This document shows positions 8,051 to 14,535 of a stretch of DNA of 17,591 nt, piece by piece. The notes below the pieces were generated by a model. The model was not told where the DNA came from and did not search any database. It worked only from the letters and a program-made list of their open reading frames with translations. The stretch is from assembly GCA_905198295.1 (NCBI GenBank), contig CAJKBW010000062.1:1-17591 (forward strand), in the 5' to 3' direction. Made by a program: the position numbers and the translations under genes. Source of the DNA: an uncultured Oscillospiraceae bacterium. Its GTDB lineage: Bacteria > Bacillota > Clostridia > Oscillospirales > Acutalibacteraceae. Positions within the stretch are counted from its first letter, which is position 1. Each line of letters begins with the position of its first letter.

Positions 8051-9976
8051 TCAGATATCCATGATAATCGGCAGTATCATCGGGCTGCGCTTGGTCTTCT
8101 GGAACAGCATCCGGGACAGCTCGTCGCGCACCCGGGTTTTCATCGTCGTCCAGTCGTAGGAATGGTCGCGGCAGCACTCCTCGAGCACCGCACGCGCCCT
8201 GGCCCGCGCGTCGTCGATCAGGCTTTCGGACTCCCGCACATACACAAAGCCGCGGGAAACGATATCCGGCCCGGACACCACCTCGCCGGAAGCCGGGTCG
8301 ATGGTCGCGACCACCACGATCAGGCCGTCCTCCGCCAGATGCTTGCGGTCGCGCAGCACAATGCTGCCGACGTCGCCGACGCCAAGGCCGTCCACCAGCA
8401 CCTGCCCGGCCGGCACCGAACCGACCACCTCCATCTTGTCGGGGGTAAGCTCGATAACCTTGCCGATGTCCGAAATCAGGATATGCTTGTCGTCCATCCC
8501 CATCGCCCTGGCGATGCCGGCGTGCTTGTGCAGGTGCTTCTGCTCGCCGTGAACCGGGATAAAATATTTCGGGCGGGTCAGCCCGTGGATGATTTTGAGC
8601 TCCTCCTGGCAGGCGTGGCCGGAAACGTGTACATCGTACATCTTTTCATACACCACGTCGCACCCGCGCTTCATCAGCTCGTTGACCACCCGGCCGACGG
8701 TTTTCTCGTTGCCGGGGATCGGGTTGGCGGAGATGATGATATAATCGTCCGGCCCGACCTCCACCTGCCGGTGGTCGGAAAACGCCATGCGGCTGAGCGC
8801 GGACATCGGCTCGCCCTGGCTGCCGGTGGTGATGATGGTCATCTTGTCCTTCGGGTAGCGGTTGATCACATCCATATCCACCATCAGCCCCTGCGGCACG
8901 GTGAGATAGCCAAGCTCGGTGGCGATGCTGACGAAATTGATCATGCTGCGCCCGGACACCGCCACCTTGCGGCCGTCCCGCACCGCGGCATCCACAATCT
9001 GCTGGATGCGGTGCAGGTTGGACGAGAAGGTAGCAATGATGATCCGCTTGTTTTCCGCCTTGCGGAACAGGTTGGCGAAGCTCTCGCCCACCGTGCGCTC
9101 GCTCGGCGTGTAGCCGGGGCGCTCCGCGTTGGTGGAATCCGCCATCAGCGCGAGCACGCCCTCGCGGCCGAGCTCGCCGAAGCGGGTCAGGTCGATCATG
9201 CTGCCGTGAATCGGCGTGCAGTCGATCTTGAAGTCGCCGGTGTGCACCACGTAGCCGGCCGGCGTCTTGATGCCGAGCGCCACCGCGTCCGGGATCGAGT
9301 GGTTGACGTTGATGAACTCCACCGACACCGCCCCGAACTGGATCACCCCGCCGGGATTGACCACATTCAGGCTGACCTTGCCGGCAAGGCCGTGCTCCTT
9401 GAGCTTGGATTCCACCAGCGCCAGGGTCAGCCGGGTGCCGTACAGCGGCAGCTTGACCTGCTTGAGCAGGTACGGCAGCCCGCCGATATGGTCCTCATGC
9501 CCGTGGGTGATCACGATGCCCCTGATCCGGTCGCGGTTTTTTTCGATATAGCTGAAATCCGGCAGCACGATGTCCACGCCGAGCATATCCTCGTCGGGAA
9601 ACGCCATGCCGCAGTCGATCAGGAAGGCGTCGTCGCCGTACTCAAACAGGGTGATGTTCTTGCCGATCTCATTGAGGCCGCCGAGCATGGTCAGCCGCAC
9701 CGGCAGCACCGGGTTTTTCTTCGGACGGCCGCGGTGGCCGCGCGGTGCGGAAGCGGCGCGCGCGGGCTGCTGCCCCCGGTTAGCGGGCGGCGCGGCCTTT
9801 TCCGGCTGTCCGGCCGGCGGCTGGGCATTCTGCGGCTTCTTCACCTGGCCGCGCGGTGCCGGCCGGCGGCCGGCGGTACCCGCCGCCTTCTGGGTATCGT
9901 TGCGCGCCGGCCGTGAGGAAGAGGGACGCCCCTGCTTACCCGCAGCCGCCGATTTCGTTTTGTCTTCAGTTGTCAC
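8051..9976 (-). CDS. rnj: Ribonuclease J (with long basic N-terminal tail)
   Basis: Metallo-beta-lactamase-fold nuclease with endonuclease and 5'-3' exonuclease activity, central to Firmicute RNA decay. The core starts near residue 91 (PVRLTMLGGLNEIGKN) and has the zinc motif THGHEDHIGG (157-166), HTGDFK (245-250), ADSTNAERPG (279-288), the beta-CASP segment ATFSSNLHR (315-323), HVSGHA (450-455) and the C-terminal domain to 641. I place the start at the GTG at 9976 (MTTEDKTKS) because GGAGG lies 9 bases upstream. This gives an N-terminal extension of about 90 residues rich in Arg, Lys, Pro, Ala, Gly and Gln, likely disordered, with an AT-hook-like RGRPKK near 82-87. It leads the rnj-gdpP-rplI-dnaB group. 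I cannot distinguish a J1 from a J2 paralogue. Confidence 0.95.
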   Translation of the reverse strand: MTTEDKTKSAAAGKQGRPSSSRPARNDTQKAAGTAGRRPAPRGQVKKPQNAQPPAGQPEKAAPPANRGQQPARAASAPRGHRGRPKKNPVLPVRLTMLGGLNEIGKNITLFEYGDDAFLIDCGMAFPDEDMLGVDIVLPDFSYIEKNRDRIRGIVITHGHEDHIGGLPYLLKQVKLPLYGTRLTLALVESKLKEHGLAGKVSLNVVNPGGVIQFGAVSVEFINVNHSIPDAVALGIKTPAGYVVHTGDFKIDCTPIHGSMIDLTRFGELGREGVLALMADSTNAERPGYTPSERTVGESFANLFRKAENKRIIIATFSSNLHRIQQIVDAAVRDGRKVAVSGRSMINFVSIATELGYLTVPQGLMVDMDVINRYPKDKMTIITTGSQGEPMSALSRMAFSDHRQVEVGPDDYIIISANPIPGNEKTVGRVVNELMKRGCDVVYEKMYDVHVSGHACQEELKIIHGLTRPKYFIPVHGEQKHLHKHAGIARAMGMDDKHILISDIGKVIELTPDKMEVVGSVPAGQVLVDGLGVGDVGSIVLRDRKHLAEDGLIVVVATIDPASGEVVSGPDIVSRGFVYVRESESLIDDARARARAVLEECCRDHSYDWTTMKTRVRDELSRMLFQKTKRSPMILPIIMDI

Positions 9977-9985
9977 TATGCTGAT

Positions 9986-9990
9986 CCTCC
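9986..9990 (-). promoter_or_regulatory. Ribosome binding site fixing the rnj GTG start
   Basis: GGAGG on the minus strand, 9 bases before the GTG at 9976. It is the reason the translation is taken from this GTG, not from the further-upstream ATG that would add 88 unlikely residues. Confidence 0.75.
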
Positions 9991-10134
9991 ATTTCTGAGG
10001 CGGCGCCGCCCTGCATGGAGCCTGGCGCCGCACATCCCGTATGCAAAAATTTACGGGAAACATGTACCGCGGGACGGCCTGTATGCCGCACCCGCACAGG
10101 AAAATTCGCGATCCGATTCGGGAAATTGTACAGG

Positions 10135-10162
10135 AAAAAGAGCCCCAGTTGCCGGTGGGGCT
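10135..10162 (-). terminator. Intrinsic terminator after the nucleotidyltransferase gene
   Basis: On the minus strand a perfect 7-bp stem AGCCCCA (10156-10162) / TGGGGCT (10141-10147) with an 8-base loop is followed by C and five T (10139-10135). It lies about 145 bases beyond the stop at 10307. If rnj is transcribed from further upstream, it would instead sit in the rnj leader and act as an attenuator. Confidence 0.75.
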
Positions 10163-10306
10163 GTCCGAAACCTCTGCAAAAGCCGCCGCAGGCGGGCAGG
10201 AAAGGGCGTCCTTCCTCCGCTGCGCGGCATCCATCCACATATCACAATCCGGTCACGTACAAAGGCGGCCGCCCGGGCGGTCCACCATTTGCCTGTTCTT
10301 TTTATT

Positions 10307-12643
10307 CTACTGTTTTTCCTCGCCCATGTCAAGGAAAACCGCACCTAATTTTTGTTCGAGCTCGCCGCACAGCTCCGCCGCTATTTCGGTATCCGCCGCC
10401 TCGGCGGTCAGCACCAGGCTTTTCCCCAGCTTGGAGGGCCGGATGAGCAGGATGCCGTTGGCCGTACGGATGCGCGTCCCTTCGCCGATGCCCTCGCCCT
10501 CGCCTTTTTCGGCCATCCGCCGCAGCACCCGGCCGGGATTGACGTCGCAGGGCACCGTCTTGGTCGCCACCGCGAAGGAAGGCAGCTCCGCCGTCAGTTC
10601 CGCGAGTGTGACATGCTGCCTTTTCAGGAAATCCAGCACCCGCACGGCGGTCATCAGCCCGTCGCGCACCCACGGCTGGGCCATCGCCAGCCGGCGCGCC
10701 TCCTCGTCGGCGCCGTCGGTCGGGCAGCGCAGATAGCGCCGCACCCGGCAGCCGTGCTTCTTCGCCATTTCTTCGATGGCCACCGGCGCATCGTACGGCA
10801 GCGCGACGTCCTCCCGTTTGGTAAAGGCAATATAGCAGCTGATGGCCAGCACCCGTTCGGGCCAGATATAGCCCGCCTGCGGGTCAAACAGCGACAGCCG
10901 CCGGCCGCCCGCGCCCAGATGCAGCCGGATCCCGTCGCCGACCGTGCAGCCGATGGTATCCAGCACGGCGCTGAGCATTTTGACCGGTTCATGGTCCGAT
11001 CCGCGCACCTCGGCACGGATGCCGCCGAGGCCTTCCGGCGCCATGCTGACCAGCTCCTGCCGGTACAGCTGCCCCATGCCGGACATGTCGGTGGGCAGCT
11101 GGAGGGAATCCCAGCTCGCGCGGGTGAAATCGCCCGCGGACAGGCGGGTTTCCACCGCCCGCTCGACGCTGCGGCCTGCCGGCAGGCCGCCGGCGGTCAC
11201 CAGCCGGACGCTCCCCTTCGGCCCGCCGGACACGTATACCCCCATGCGGATCATGCTGAAGTCCACGAAATAGTCGAACTGCGGTTCGATGCAGCCGGCG
11301 AAATCCCATACCAGTCCGCCGGCGGACAGGATGCCGGAAATCAGCGCCATGCGCAGCACCGTCGCCGCGCGGTCGTGGCTGCAGCCGACCGCCACCTTTT
11401 CGCCGCGGTGCAGGCTGCCGACCGCCGCGCCAAGGCGCGCGCACATCTCCGGCGTCAGCTCCACGCCGGTTTCCCCGGTAATGCCGTTGTCGTCGAAGCG
11501 GGAGGGCGCGCCGTGGCCGTCCCGCAGGTTTTCCCGCAGATACCGGCTGCTTTCCACCTGCTTGTCCGGCCAGATTTTGACATCCGGGCTGACCGAGGCA
11601 TACTCTCCGACCACGCTGCCCCCGCCTACGACCGCCCCCTCGAACAGCGACGCGCCGCGGCGTACCGACGCGCCGTGGCACAGCAGCGCACCGGTCAGCG
11701 ACGCACGGTCGCCCACATAGGCGTGCTCCAGCAGCACGCTGCCCCGGATCTTGGCGTTGTTGCCGATGCAGCTGCCTTCGTCGAGCACCGCGAACGGGCC
11801 GATCTGCGCCGCCGTGCCGATGCGCACGCCGCGGCCGATGTATACCGGCGGCACCAGCGTATAGCTGCCGGACGGCCGTTCGCCTTCTTCACACACGATA
11901 CCGTCCTGTATGGCCAGCTCGGTATGCACCCGCCCCTCCAGAATATCCTTCTGGCAGCTGACGTAGGAATCCAGATCCCCGATATCGCACCAGTAGCTGT
12001 CGGTTTCATACGCATACAGCGGCAGCCCGTCCTTGAGCAGCAGCGGGAACAGGTCGCGCGCAAAGTCGAACGAGGTGTTTTCCGGGATATACGGCAGAAT
12101 ATCCGGCGACAGGATGTACATCCCGGTATTCGCCGAATCGGTCACCGCCTGCGCCCAGCCGGGCTTTTCCACAAACCCGGTGATCCGGCCGTCCCCGGCC
12201 ATATCCACAAGGCCGTATTCCCGCGGATCCTCCACGCGGGACACCACCAGCGTCGCCGCCGCGCCGCTGCGCTTGTGAAACGCATACGCCGCCTCGATAT
12301 CGATATCGGTCAGCGCGTCGCCGCTGACCACCAGGATATCGTCCTCCTCAAACCCCGCGCAGGTACGGCACGCGCCCCGCACGCTGCCCGCGGTGCCCAG
12401 CGGCTTGTCCTCTTCGACGAAATGCAGCTCCACATCCTTATAATGGCCGTCGTATTCCTCCCGGATCACCTGCGGCAGATACCGCATGGTCACGGCCGCC
12501 TCCCGCACCCCGCAGCGCTGCAGGAGGTCGAGCAGATAGGTCATCACCGGCCGGCCGCACAGGCGGGCCATCGGTTTGGGCAGATCACAGGTCAGCGGGC
12601 GCAGCCGTGTGCCCTCGCCGCCTGCCATAATCACAGCTTTCAT
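10307..12643 (-). CDS. Sugar-phosphate nucleotidyltransferase / degenerate phosphomannomutase fusion (mannose-1-phosphate guanylyltransferase-like)
   Basis: Likely makes a nucleotide sugar (GDP-mannose type) for glycan synthesis in the cytoplasm. The 778-residue product has three parts. An NTP-transferase domain (1-232) carries AGGEGTRLRPLT (7-18), LPKPM (21-25), GDALTDID (108-115), FVEKP (157-161) and WCDIGDLDSY (218-227). A left-handed beta-helix of hexapeptide repeats spans about 252-355. A phosphohexomutase-like region spans about 380-770. In the last part the usual catalytic serine motif TASHNP is replaced by VSGGPKGS (471-478), and the metal loop DGDxDR by LGAGGRRL (576-583); RPS of the phosphate-binding loop survives (735-737). 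The mutase half is probably catalytically dead. The start at 12643 (MKAVIMAGG) has AAGGA 6 bases upstream. The nucleotide and sugar specificity cannot be read from sequence. Confidence 0.85.
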   Translation of the reverse strand: MKAVIMAGGEGTRLRPLTCDLPKPMARLCGRPVMTYLLDLLQRCGVREAAVTMRYLPQVIREEYDGHYKDVELHFVEEDKPLGTAGSVRGACRTCAGFEEDDILVVSGDALTDIDIEAAYAFHKRSGAAATLVVSRVEDPREYGLVDMAGDGRITGFVEKPGWAQAVTDSANTGMYILSPDILPYIPENTSFDFARDLFPLLLKDGLPLYAYETDSYWCDIGDLDSYVSCQKDILEGRVHTELAIQDGIVCEEGERPSGSYTLVPPVYIGRGVRIGTAAQIGPFAVLDEGSCIGNNAKIRGSVLLEHAYVGDRASLTGALLCHGASVRRGASLFEGAVVGGGSVVGEYASVSPDVKIWPDKQVESSRYLRENLRDGHGAPSRFDDNGITGETGVELTPEMCARLGAAVGSLHRGEKVAVGCSHDRAATVLRMALISGILSAGGLVWDFAGCIEPQFDYFVDFSMIRMGVYVSGGPKGSVRLVTAGGLPAGRSVERAVETRLSAGDFTRASWDSLQLPTDMSGMGQLYRQELVSMAPEGLGGIRAEVRGSDHEPVKMLSAVLDTIGCTVGDGIRLHLGAGGRRLSLFDPQAGYIWPERVLAISCYIAFTKREDVALPYDAPVAIEEMAKKHGCRVRRYLRCPTDGADEEARRLAMAQPWVRDGLMTAVRVLDFLKRQHVTLAELTAELPSFAVATKTVPCDVNPGRVLRRMAEKGEGEGIGEGTRIRTANGILLIRPSKLGKSLVLTAEAADTEIAAELCGELEQKLGAVFLDMGEEKQ

Positions 12644-12757
12644 TTTGTGTCCTTGCACACCTTTCCTGTCCGACGGAACCGTTTTGCTCCGTCTTGATAG
12701 TCGTAGTATTGACCGGAAAAAGTCGGTTTATTTTTTGTCCTGTGCAAAGTTTTCGGC

Positions 12758-12785
12758 TTGTGTTCACCGGAATTTTTGTTATAAT
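12758..12785 (+). promoter_or_regulatory. Sigma-A-type promoter for rnhA
   Basis: TTGTGT at 12758-12763, a 16-base spacer and a perfect TATAAT at 12780-12785, preceded by TG one base upstream (extended -10, TGTTATAAT). Transcription would start near 12792, giving a leader of about 130 bases before rnhA. The promoter lies in an A/T-rich patch of an otherwise GC-rich window. No equally clear promoter is seen for the divergent minus-strand gene. Confidence 0.8.
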
Positions 12786-12843
12786 ACAAGAAAAGCACGT
12801 GCGGCCTGCGGCCATATAAAACGCGCGCGGGCACGGCGCGTCC

Positions 12844-12903
12844 TCCGGGCCGAAAAAAACGGTGCGCCGGCGCCTGCCCGGAGAAGGCGGGCCGGCTTGT
12901 TTT
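12844..12903 (+). promoter_or_regulatory. Structured leader upstream of rnhA, possible attenuator
   Basis: A stem of CCGG plus CGCCT (12867-12875) pairs with AGGCG and CCGG (12885-12895) with a two-base bulge, and is followed by CTTGTTTT, like a weak intrinsic terminator. A second perfect 7-bp pairing, TCCGGGC (12844-12850) with GCCCGGA (12876-12882), uses the loop of the first stem. The arrangement is visible; that it regulates is inference. No known riboswitch class was recognised. Confidence 0.35.
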
Positions 12904-12920
12904 AAGGAAAGGAAAACGGC

Positions 12921-13361
12921 ATGAAACATATCGATATGTATACCGACGGCGCCTGTTCCGGCAATCCCGGTCCGGGCGGCTGGGGCACCATCCTGCGCTA
13001 TCAGGGGCACGAAAAGGAACTGTCCGGCGGCGAAGCGCGCACCACCAACAACCGCATGGAGCTGACCGCCGTCATTCAGGGGCTCGCCGCGCTCAACGAA
13101 AGCTGCGAAGTCACCCTGTACAGCGATTCCAAATACGTCATCGACGGCATTCAAAAAGGCTGGGCGCGCTCCTGGAAGCGCAACGGCTGGCGCAAGGCGG
13201 ACAAAAAGCCGGCGCTCAACGCGGATTTGTGGGACCGGCTGCTGTCCCTGCTGGACATCCACAGGGTACAGTTCGTCTGGATCAAGGGGCACGACGGCCA
13301 TCCGGAAAACGAGCGCTGCGACGCCATGGCGGTTGCCCAAAGCCAGCAGTGCAAAGCCTGA
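12921..13361 (+). CDS. rnhA: Ribonuclease HI
   Basis: Cleaves the RNA strand of RNA-DNA hybrids, removing primers and R-loops. The 146-residue product shows the family start MYTDGACSGNPGPGGWG (6-22). The four acidic catalytic residues fall where expected: D9, E47 (in NNRMEL), D69 (in YSDSKYVIDG) and D134 (in GHPENERCDAMA), with H124 in KGHDGH. The basic-handle region WARSWKRNGWRKADKKP (81-97) is present, as in the E. coli type. AAGGAAAGG lies about 8 bases before the ATG. It is the first gene of the plus-strand group, 20 bases before the GrpB gene, and is preceded by a clear promoter and a structured leader. Intact and ordinary in length. Confidence 0.97.
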   Translation: MKHIDMYTDGACSGNPGPGGWGTILRYQGHEKELSGGEARTTNNRMELTAVIQGLAALNESCEVTLYSDSKYVIDGIQKGWARSWKRNGWRKADKKPALNADLWDRLLSLLDIHRVQFVWIKGHDGHPENERCDAMAVAQSQQCKA

Positions 13362-13381
13362 ACAGAGAGGCAGTGAAGGGC

Positions 13382-14035
13382 ATGGACGGTCTTCAGATGA
13401 GCAGGCACGAACACGGCCTTGGCCTTAAGCGCGGCACCGTCGCGCTTAAGGCGCATCAGGCGGAATGGGAGCGGGAGGCCGCGCGCACCATCAAGCGGTT
13501 GACGGCTATTTTCGGACCGGCGGCAGCGGATATCCAGCATGTCGGCAGCACCGCAATCCCGGCGATCCCGGCCAAGCCGATCCTCGATATCGCGGTGGCC
13601 GCGCCGGATCTCGCCGCGGCCGAAGCCTGCCGCCCGGCGCTCGAGAAAGCCGGATACCGGCAGAGCAGCAGCACAGTGGGCGATGAGCTGCTTTTCGTTG
13701 CGGGCGATTTCGCCGCCGACACCCGCACGCAGCACATTCACGTCGTGAAGGCCGGCAGCCGCCGTTTTGCGGATTATGTGAATTTTCGGGATTATCTCAA
13801 CCATAAACCGGATCAGGCCGCAGCCTATGCGGCGCTCAAGCGCCGTCTGGCGCGGGAGTATCCGCATGACCGCGCCGCCTACACCGCCGGCAAGGCCGCG
13901 TTTATTGCCGCCGTCCTCCGCCGGGCATATGCCTGGTCGTTTCTCGGCCGGACGGTGCAGGTCACGGTGGACCGCCCGCTCGGCAGCGCCCATCCGCAGT
14001 ATCCGGACACCGTTTATCCGGTCAATTATGGTTAA
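13382..14035 (+). CDS. GrpB-family protein (UPF0157), N-terminal part of an interrupted GrpB-pyrophosphatase fusion
   Basis: GrpB/UPF0157 proteins belong to the nucleotidyltransferase superfamily and have no settled function. The 217-residue product carries the family motif HVGSTAIPAIPAKPILDI (53-70) and the later TQHIHVVKAGS and FRDYLNHKPDQAAAYAALK segments, ending near residue 187. The last 30 residues (LGRTVQVTVDRPLGSAHPQY, then PDTVYPVNYG) are not GrpB: they match the start of a small inorganic-pyrophosphatase-like domain. The reading then stops at TAA (14033-14035), formed by a target-site TA plus the first base of an inserted element. Start at 13382 is chosen for AAGG just upstream and for lying 20 bases after rnhA; the next Met (residue 6) has no ribosome-binding site. 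The GrpB fold itself should still be made. Confidence 0.85.
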   Translation: MDGLQMSRHEHGLGLKRGTVALKAHQAEWEREAARTIKRLTAIFGPAAADIQHVGSTAIPAIPAKPILDIAVAAPDLAAAEACRPALEKAGYRQSSSTVGDELLFVAGDFAADTRTQHIHVVKAGSRRFADYVNFRDYLNHKPDQAAAYAALKRRLAREYPHDRAAYTAGKAAFIAAVLRRAYAWSFLGRTVQVTVDRPLGSAHPQYPDTVYPVNYG

Positions 14036-14059
14036 CCATAGCACACGCGTACGAACACG
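14035..14059 (+). repeat. Left terminal inverted repeat
   Basis: 25 bases matching the reverse complement of 14259-14283 at 22 positions; mismatches at positions 4, 15 and 17. Its first base completes the TAA stop of the upstream GrpB frame. Confidence 0.8.
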
Positions 14060-14195
14060 CCCAAGAGGCGTACCATGCGGGCACTTTTCCACTTGTCGCC
14101 CGCCCTCTGCGTCCAAAATTGCACTGCAATCCACGCCTTTTGGGTCGCAGAATTTTCGGGTGCAGGATTTTTGACTCTGCGCGGCATAAAACGCA

Positions 14196-14215
14196 GTCAA
14201 TCCTTTCGGATTGAC
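14196..14215. other. Perfect 8-bp hairpin inside the element
   Basis: GTCAATCC (14196-14203) and GGATTGAC (14208-14215) with a TTTC loop. One of several internal palindromes typical of structured miniature elements. No T-run directly follows, so it is not a convincing terminator. Confidence 0.65.
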
Positions 14216-14258
14216 GAGGATTTTAACAAAGCAGAGGCGGAAAGACTGCCGCGAAAAT

Positions 14259-14283
14259 CGTGTTCGGATGCGTGTGCTACGGT
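14259..14283 (-). repeat. Right terminal inverted repeat
   Basis: Partner of the left repeat, ending GTGTGCTACGGT directly before the second TA. Translated in the downstream frame it contributes GTG TTC GGA TGC and so on, which are foreign residues in front of the resumed pyrophosphatase-like sequence. Confidence 0.8.
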
Positions 14284-14535
14284 TATGTACCGGACACCCT
14301 GTCCGGCGACGGCGAGGCGCTCGATGCGTACATCCTCGGCGTGGACCGTCCGGTGGACGCCTTTGCCGGCCGGGTGATCGCTGTGATTTATCGGGAGGAC
14401 GATACAGAGGACAAGCTCGTTGCCGCACCGGAAGGACGGTGCTGCACCCGTGCGGAAATTGCCGCGGCCGTTGCGTTTATGGAAAGGTATTCCCATACCT
14501 CTTTGGCGCTTTTTACACAGGAGGAACAGCGATGA
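14260..14535 (+). pseudogene. Severed C-terminal part of an inorganic-pyrophosphatase-like domain
   Basis: From 14284 the frame reads YVPDTLSGDGEALDAYILGV and then DRPVDAFAGRVIAVIYREDD, which resembles compact inorganic-pyrophosphatase-like proteins (an acidic GDGEALDAY active-site segment followed by a GRVIAVI strand). It directly continues the ...TVDRPLGS...YPVNYG end of the GrpB gene. Deleting 251 bases (element plus one TA) gives one open frame of 300 residues from 13382. The piece now has only a GTG inside the element as possible start (14260), with no good ribosome-binding site, so it is probably not translated as a functional protein. Its stop (14533-14535) overlaps the ferredoxin ATG as ATGA, showing that the intact gene was coupled to the next one. 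Domain identity is from memory of the family. Confidence 0.75.

Larger units (their letters stand above)
9977..10306. other. 330-bp intergenic region upstream of rnj
   Basis: No coding region is supported here; the open frames are out of phase with any recognisable protein and lack good starts. On the minus strand it holds a terminator (10135-10162), the inverted repeat CCCGTA/TACGGG (10036-10041 and 10052-10057, 10-base spacer), the palindrome GGCGGCGCCGCC (9999-10010) just upstream of the rnj ribosome-binding site, and the palindrome CCGCCCGGGCGG (10269-10280). No convincing sigma-A promoter was found for rnj; TACAAT just below the terminator is a weak -10 candidate without a good -35. Confidence 0.6.
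14035..14283. mobile_element. MITE-like non-autonomous element, 249 bp, TA target site
   Basis: The ends form imperfect terminal inverted repeats of 25 bases with 22 identities (14035-14059 and 14259-14283). They begin ACCATAGCACACGC on the left and ACCGTAGCACACGC on the right when read inward. A TA duplication flanks it, the pattern of the IS630/Tc1/mariner superfamily. The interior has no transposase and is full of short palindromes: GTCAATCC/GGATTGAC (14196-14215), CTGCG/CGCAG, and CCAAAA/TTTTGG around TTGCACTGCAA. A minus-strand frame crosses it but looks like a chance open frame. The insertion splits a GrpB-pyrophosphatase fusion gene. Base composition is less GC-rich than its surroundings. 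Copies elsewhere in the genome cannot be checked from this window. Confidence 0.8.
14033..14285. repeat. TA target-site duplication flanking the inserted element
   Basis: TA at 14033-14034 and TA at 14284-14285 flank the element. Joining the flanks with a single TA gives GGT-TAT-GTA in frame, restoring a continuous gene. The base triplet GGT before the left TA resembles the right element end by coincidence, so a longer duplication cannot be fully excluded, but only TA keeps the terminal repeats symmetric. Confidence 0.75.

Noticed and set aside
7739..9916. 725-residue plus-strand open frame over rnj
   Set aside because: Antisense to RNase J with intact motifs; rich in His/Arg/Leu as expected of a reverse-complement shadow.
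10051..10344. 97-residue minus-strand frame in the rnj upstream region
   Set aside because: It overlaps the end of the upstream gene and the terminator, has no ribosome-binding site and resembles no known protein.
10352..12697. 781-residue plus-strand open frame
   Set aside because: Antisense to the nucleotidyltransferase fusion, whose motifs are clear; no independent coding evidence.
12690..12740. Hairpin-like GACCG/CGGTT followed by T-rich sequence on the plus strand
   Set aside because: No plus-strand gene lies upstream to be terminated, the stem is only 5 bp with a wobble, and it sits in a divergent promoter region.
12644..12760. Promoter for the minus-strand nucleotidyltransferase gene
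   Set aside because: Several A/T-rich patches exist, but no -35/-10 pair with acceptable spacing was convincing, so none is listed.
14035..14283. Riboswitch or small RNA gene in place of a mobile element
   Set aside because: The hairpins alone would allow it, but paired terminal repeats, the TA duplication and exact restoration of the split gene fit an insertion better.
13151..14428. 425-residue minus-strand open frame through GrpB and the element
   Set aside because: Crosses rnhA, GrpB, the inserted element and the pyrophosphatase piece on the wrong strand. The part within the element may be annotated as a gene elsewhere but has no support as a protein.
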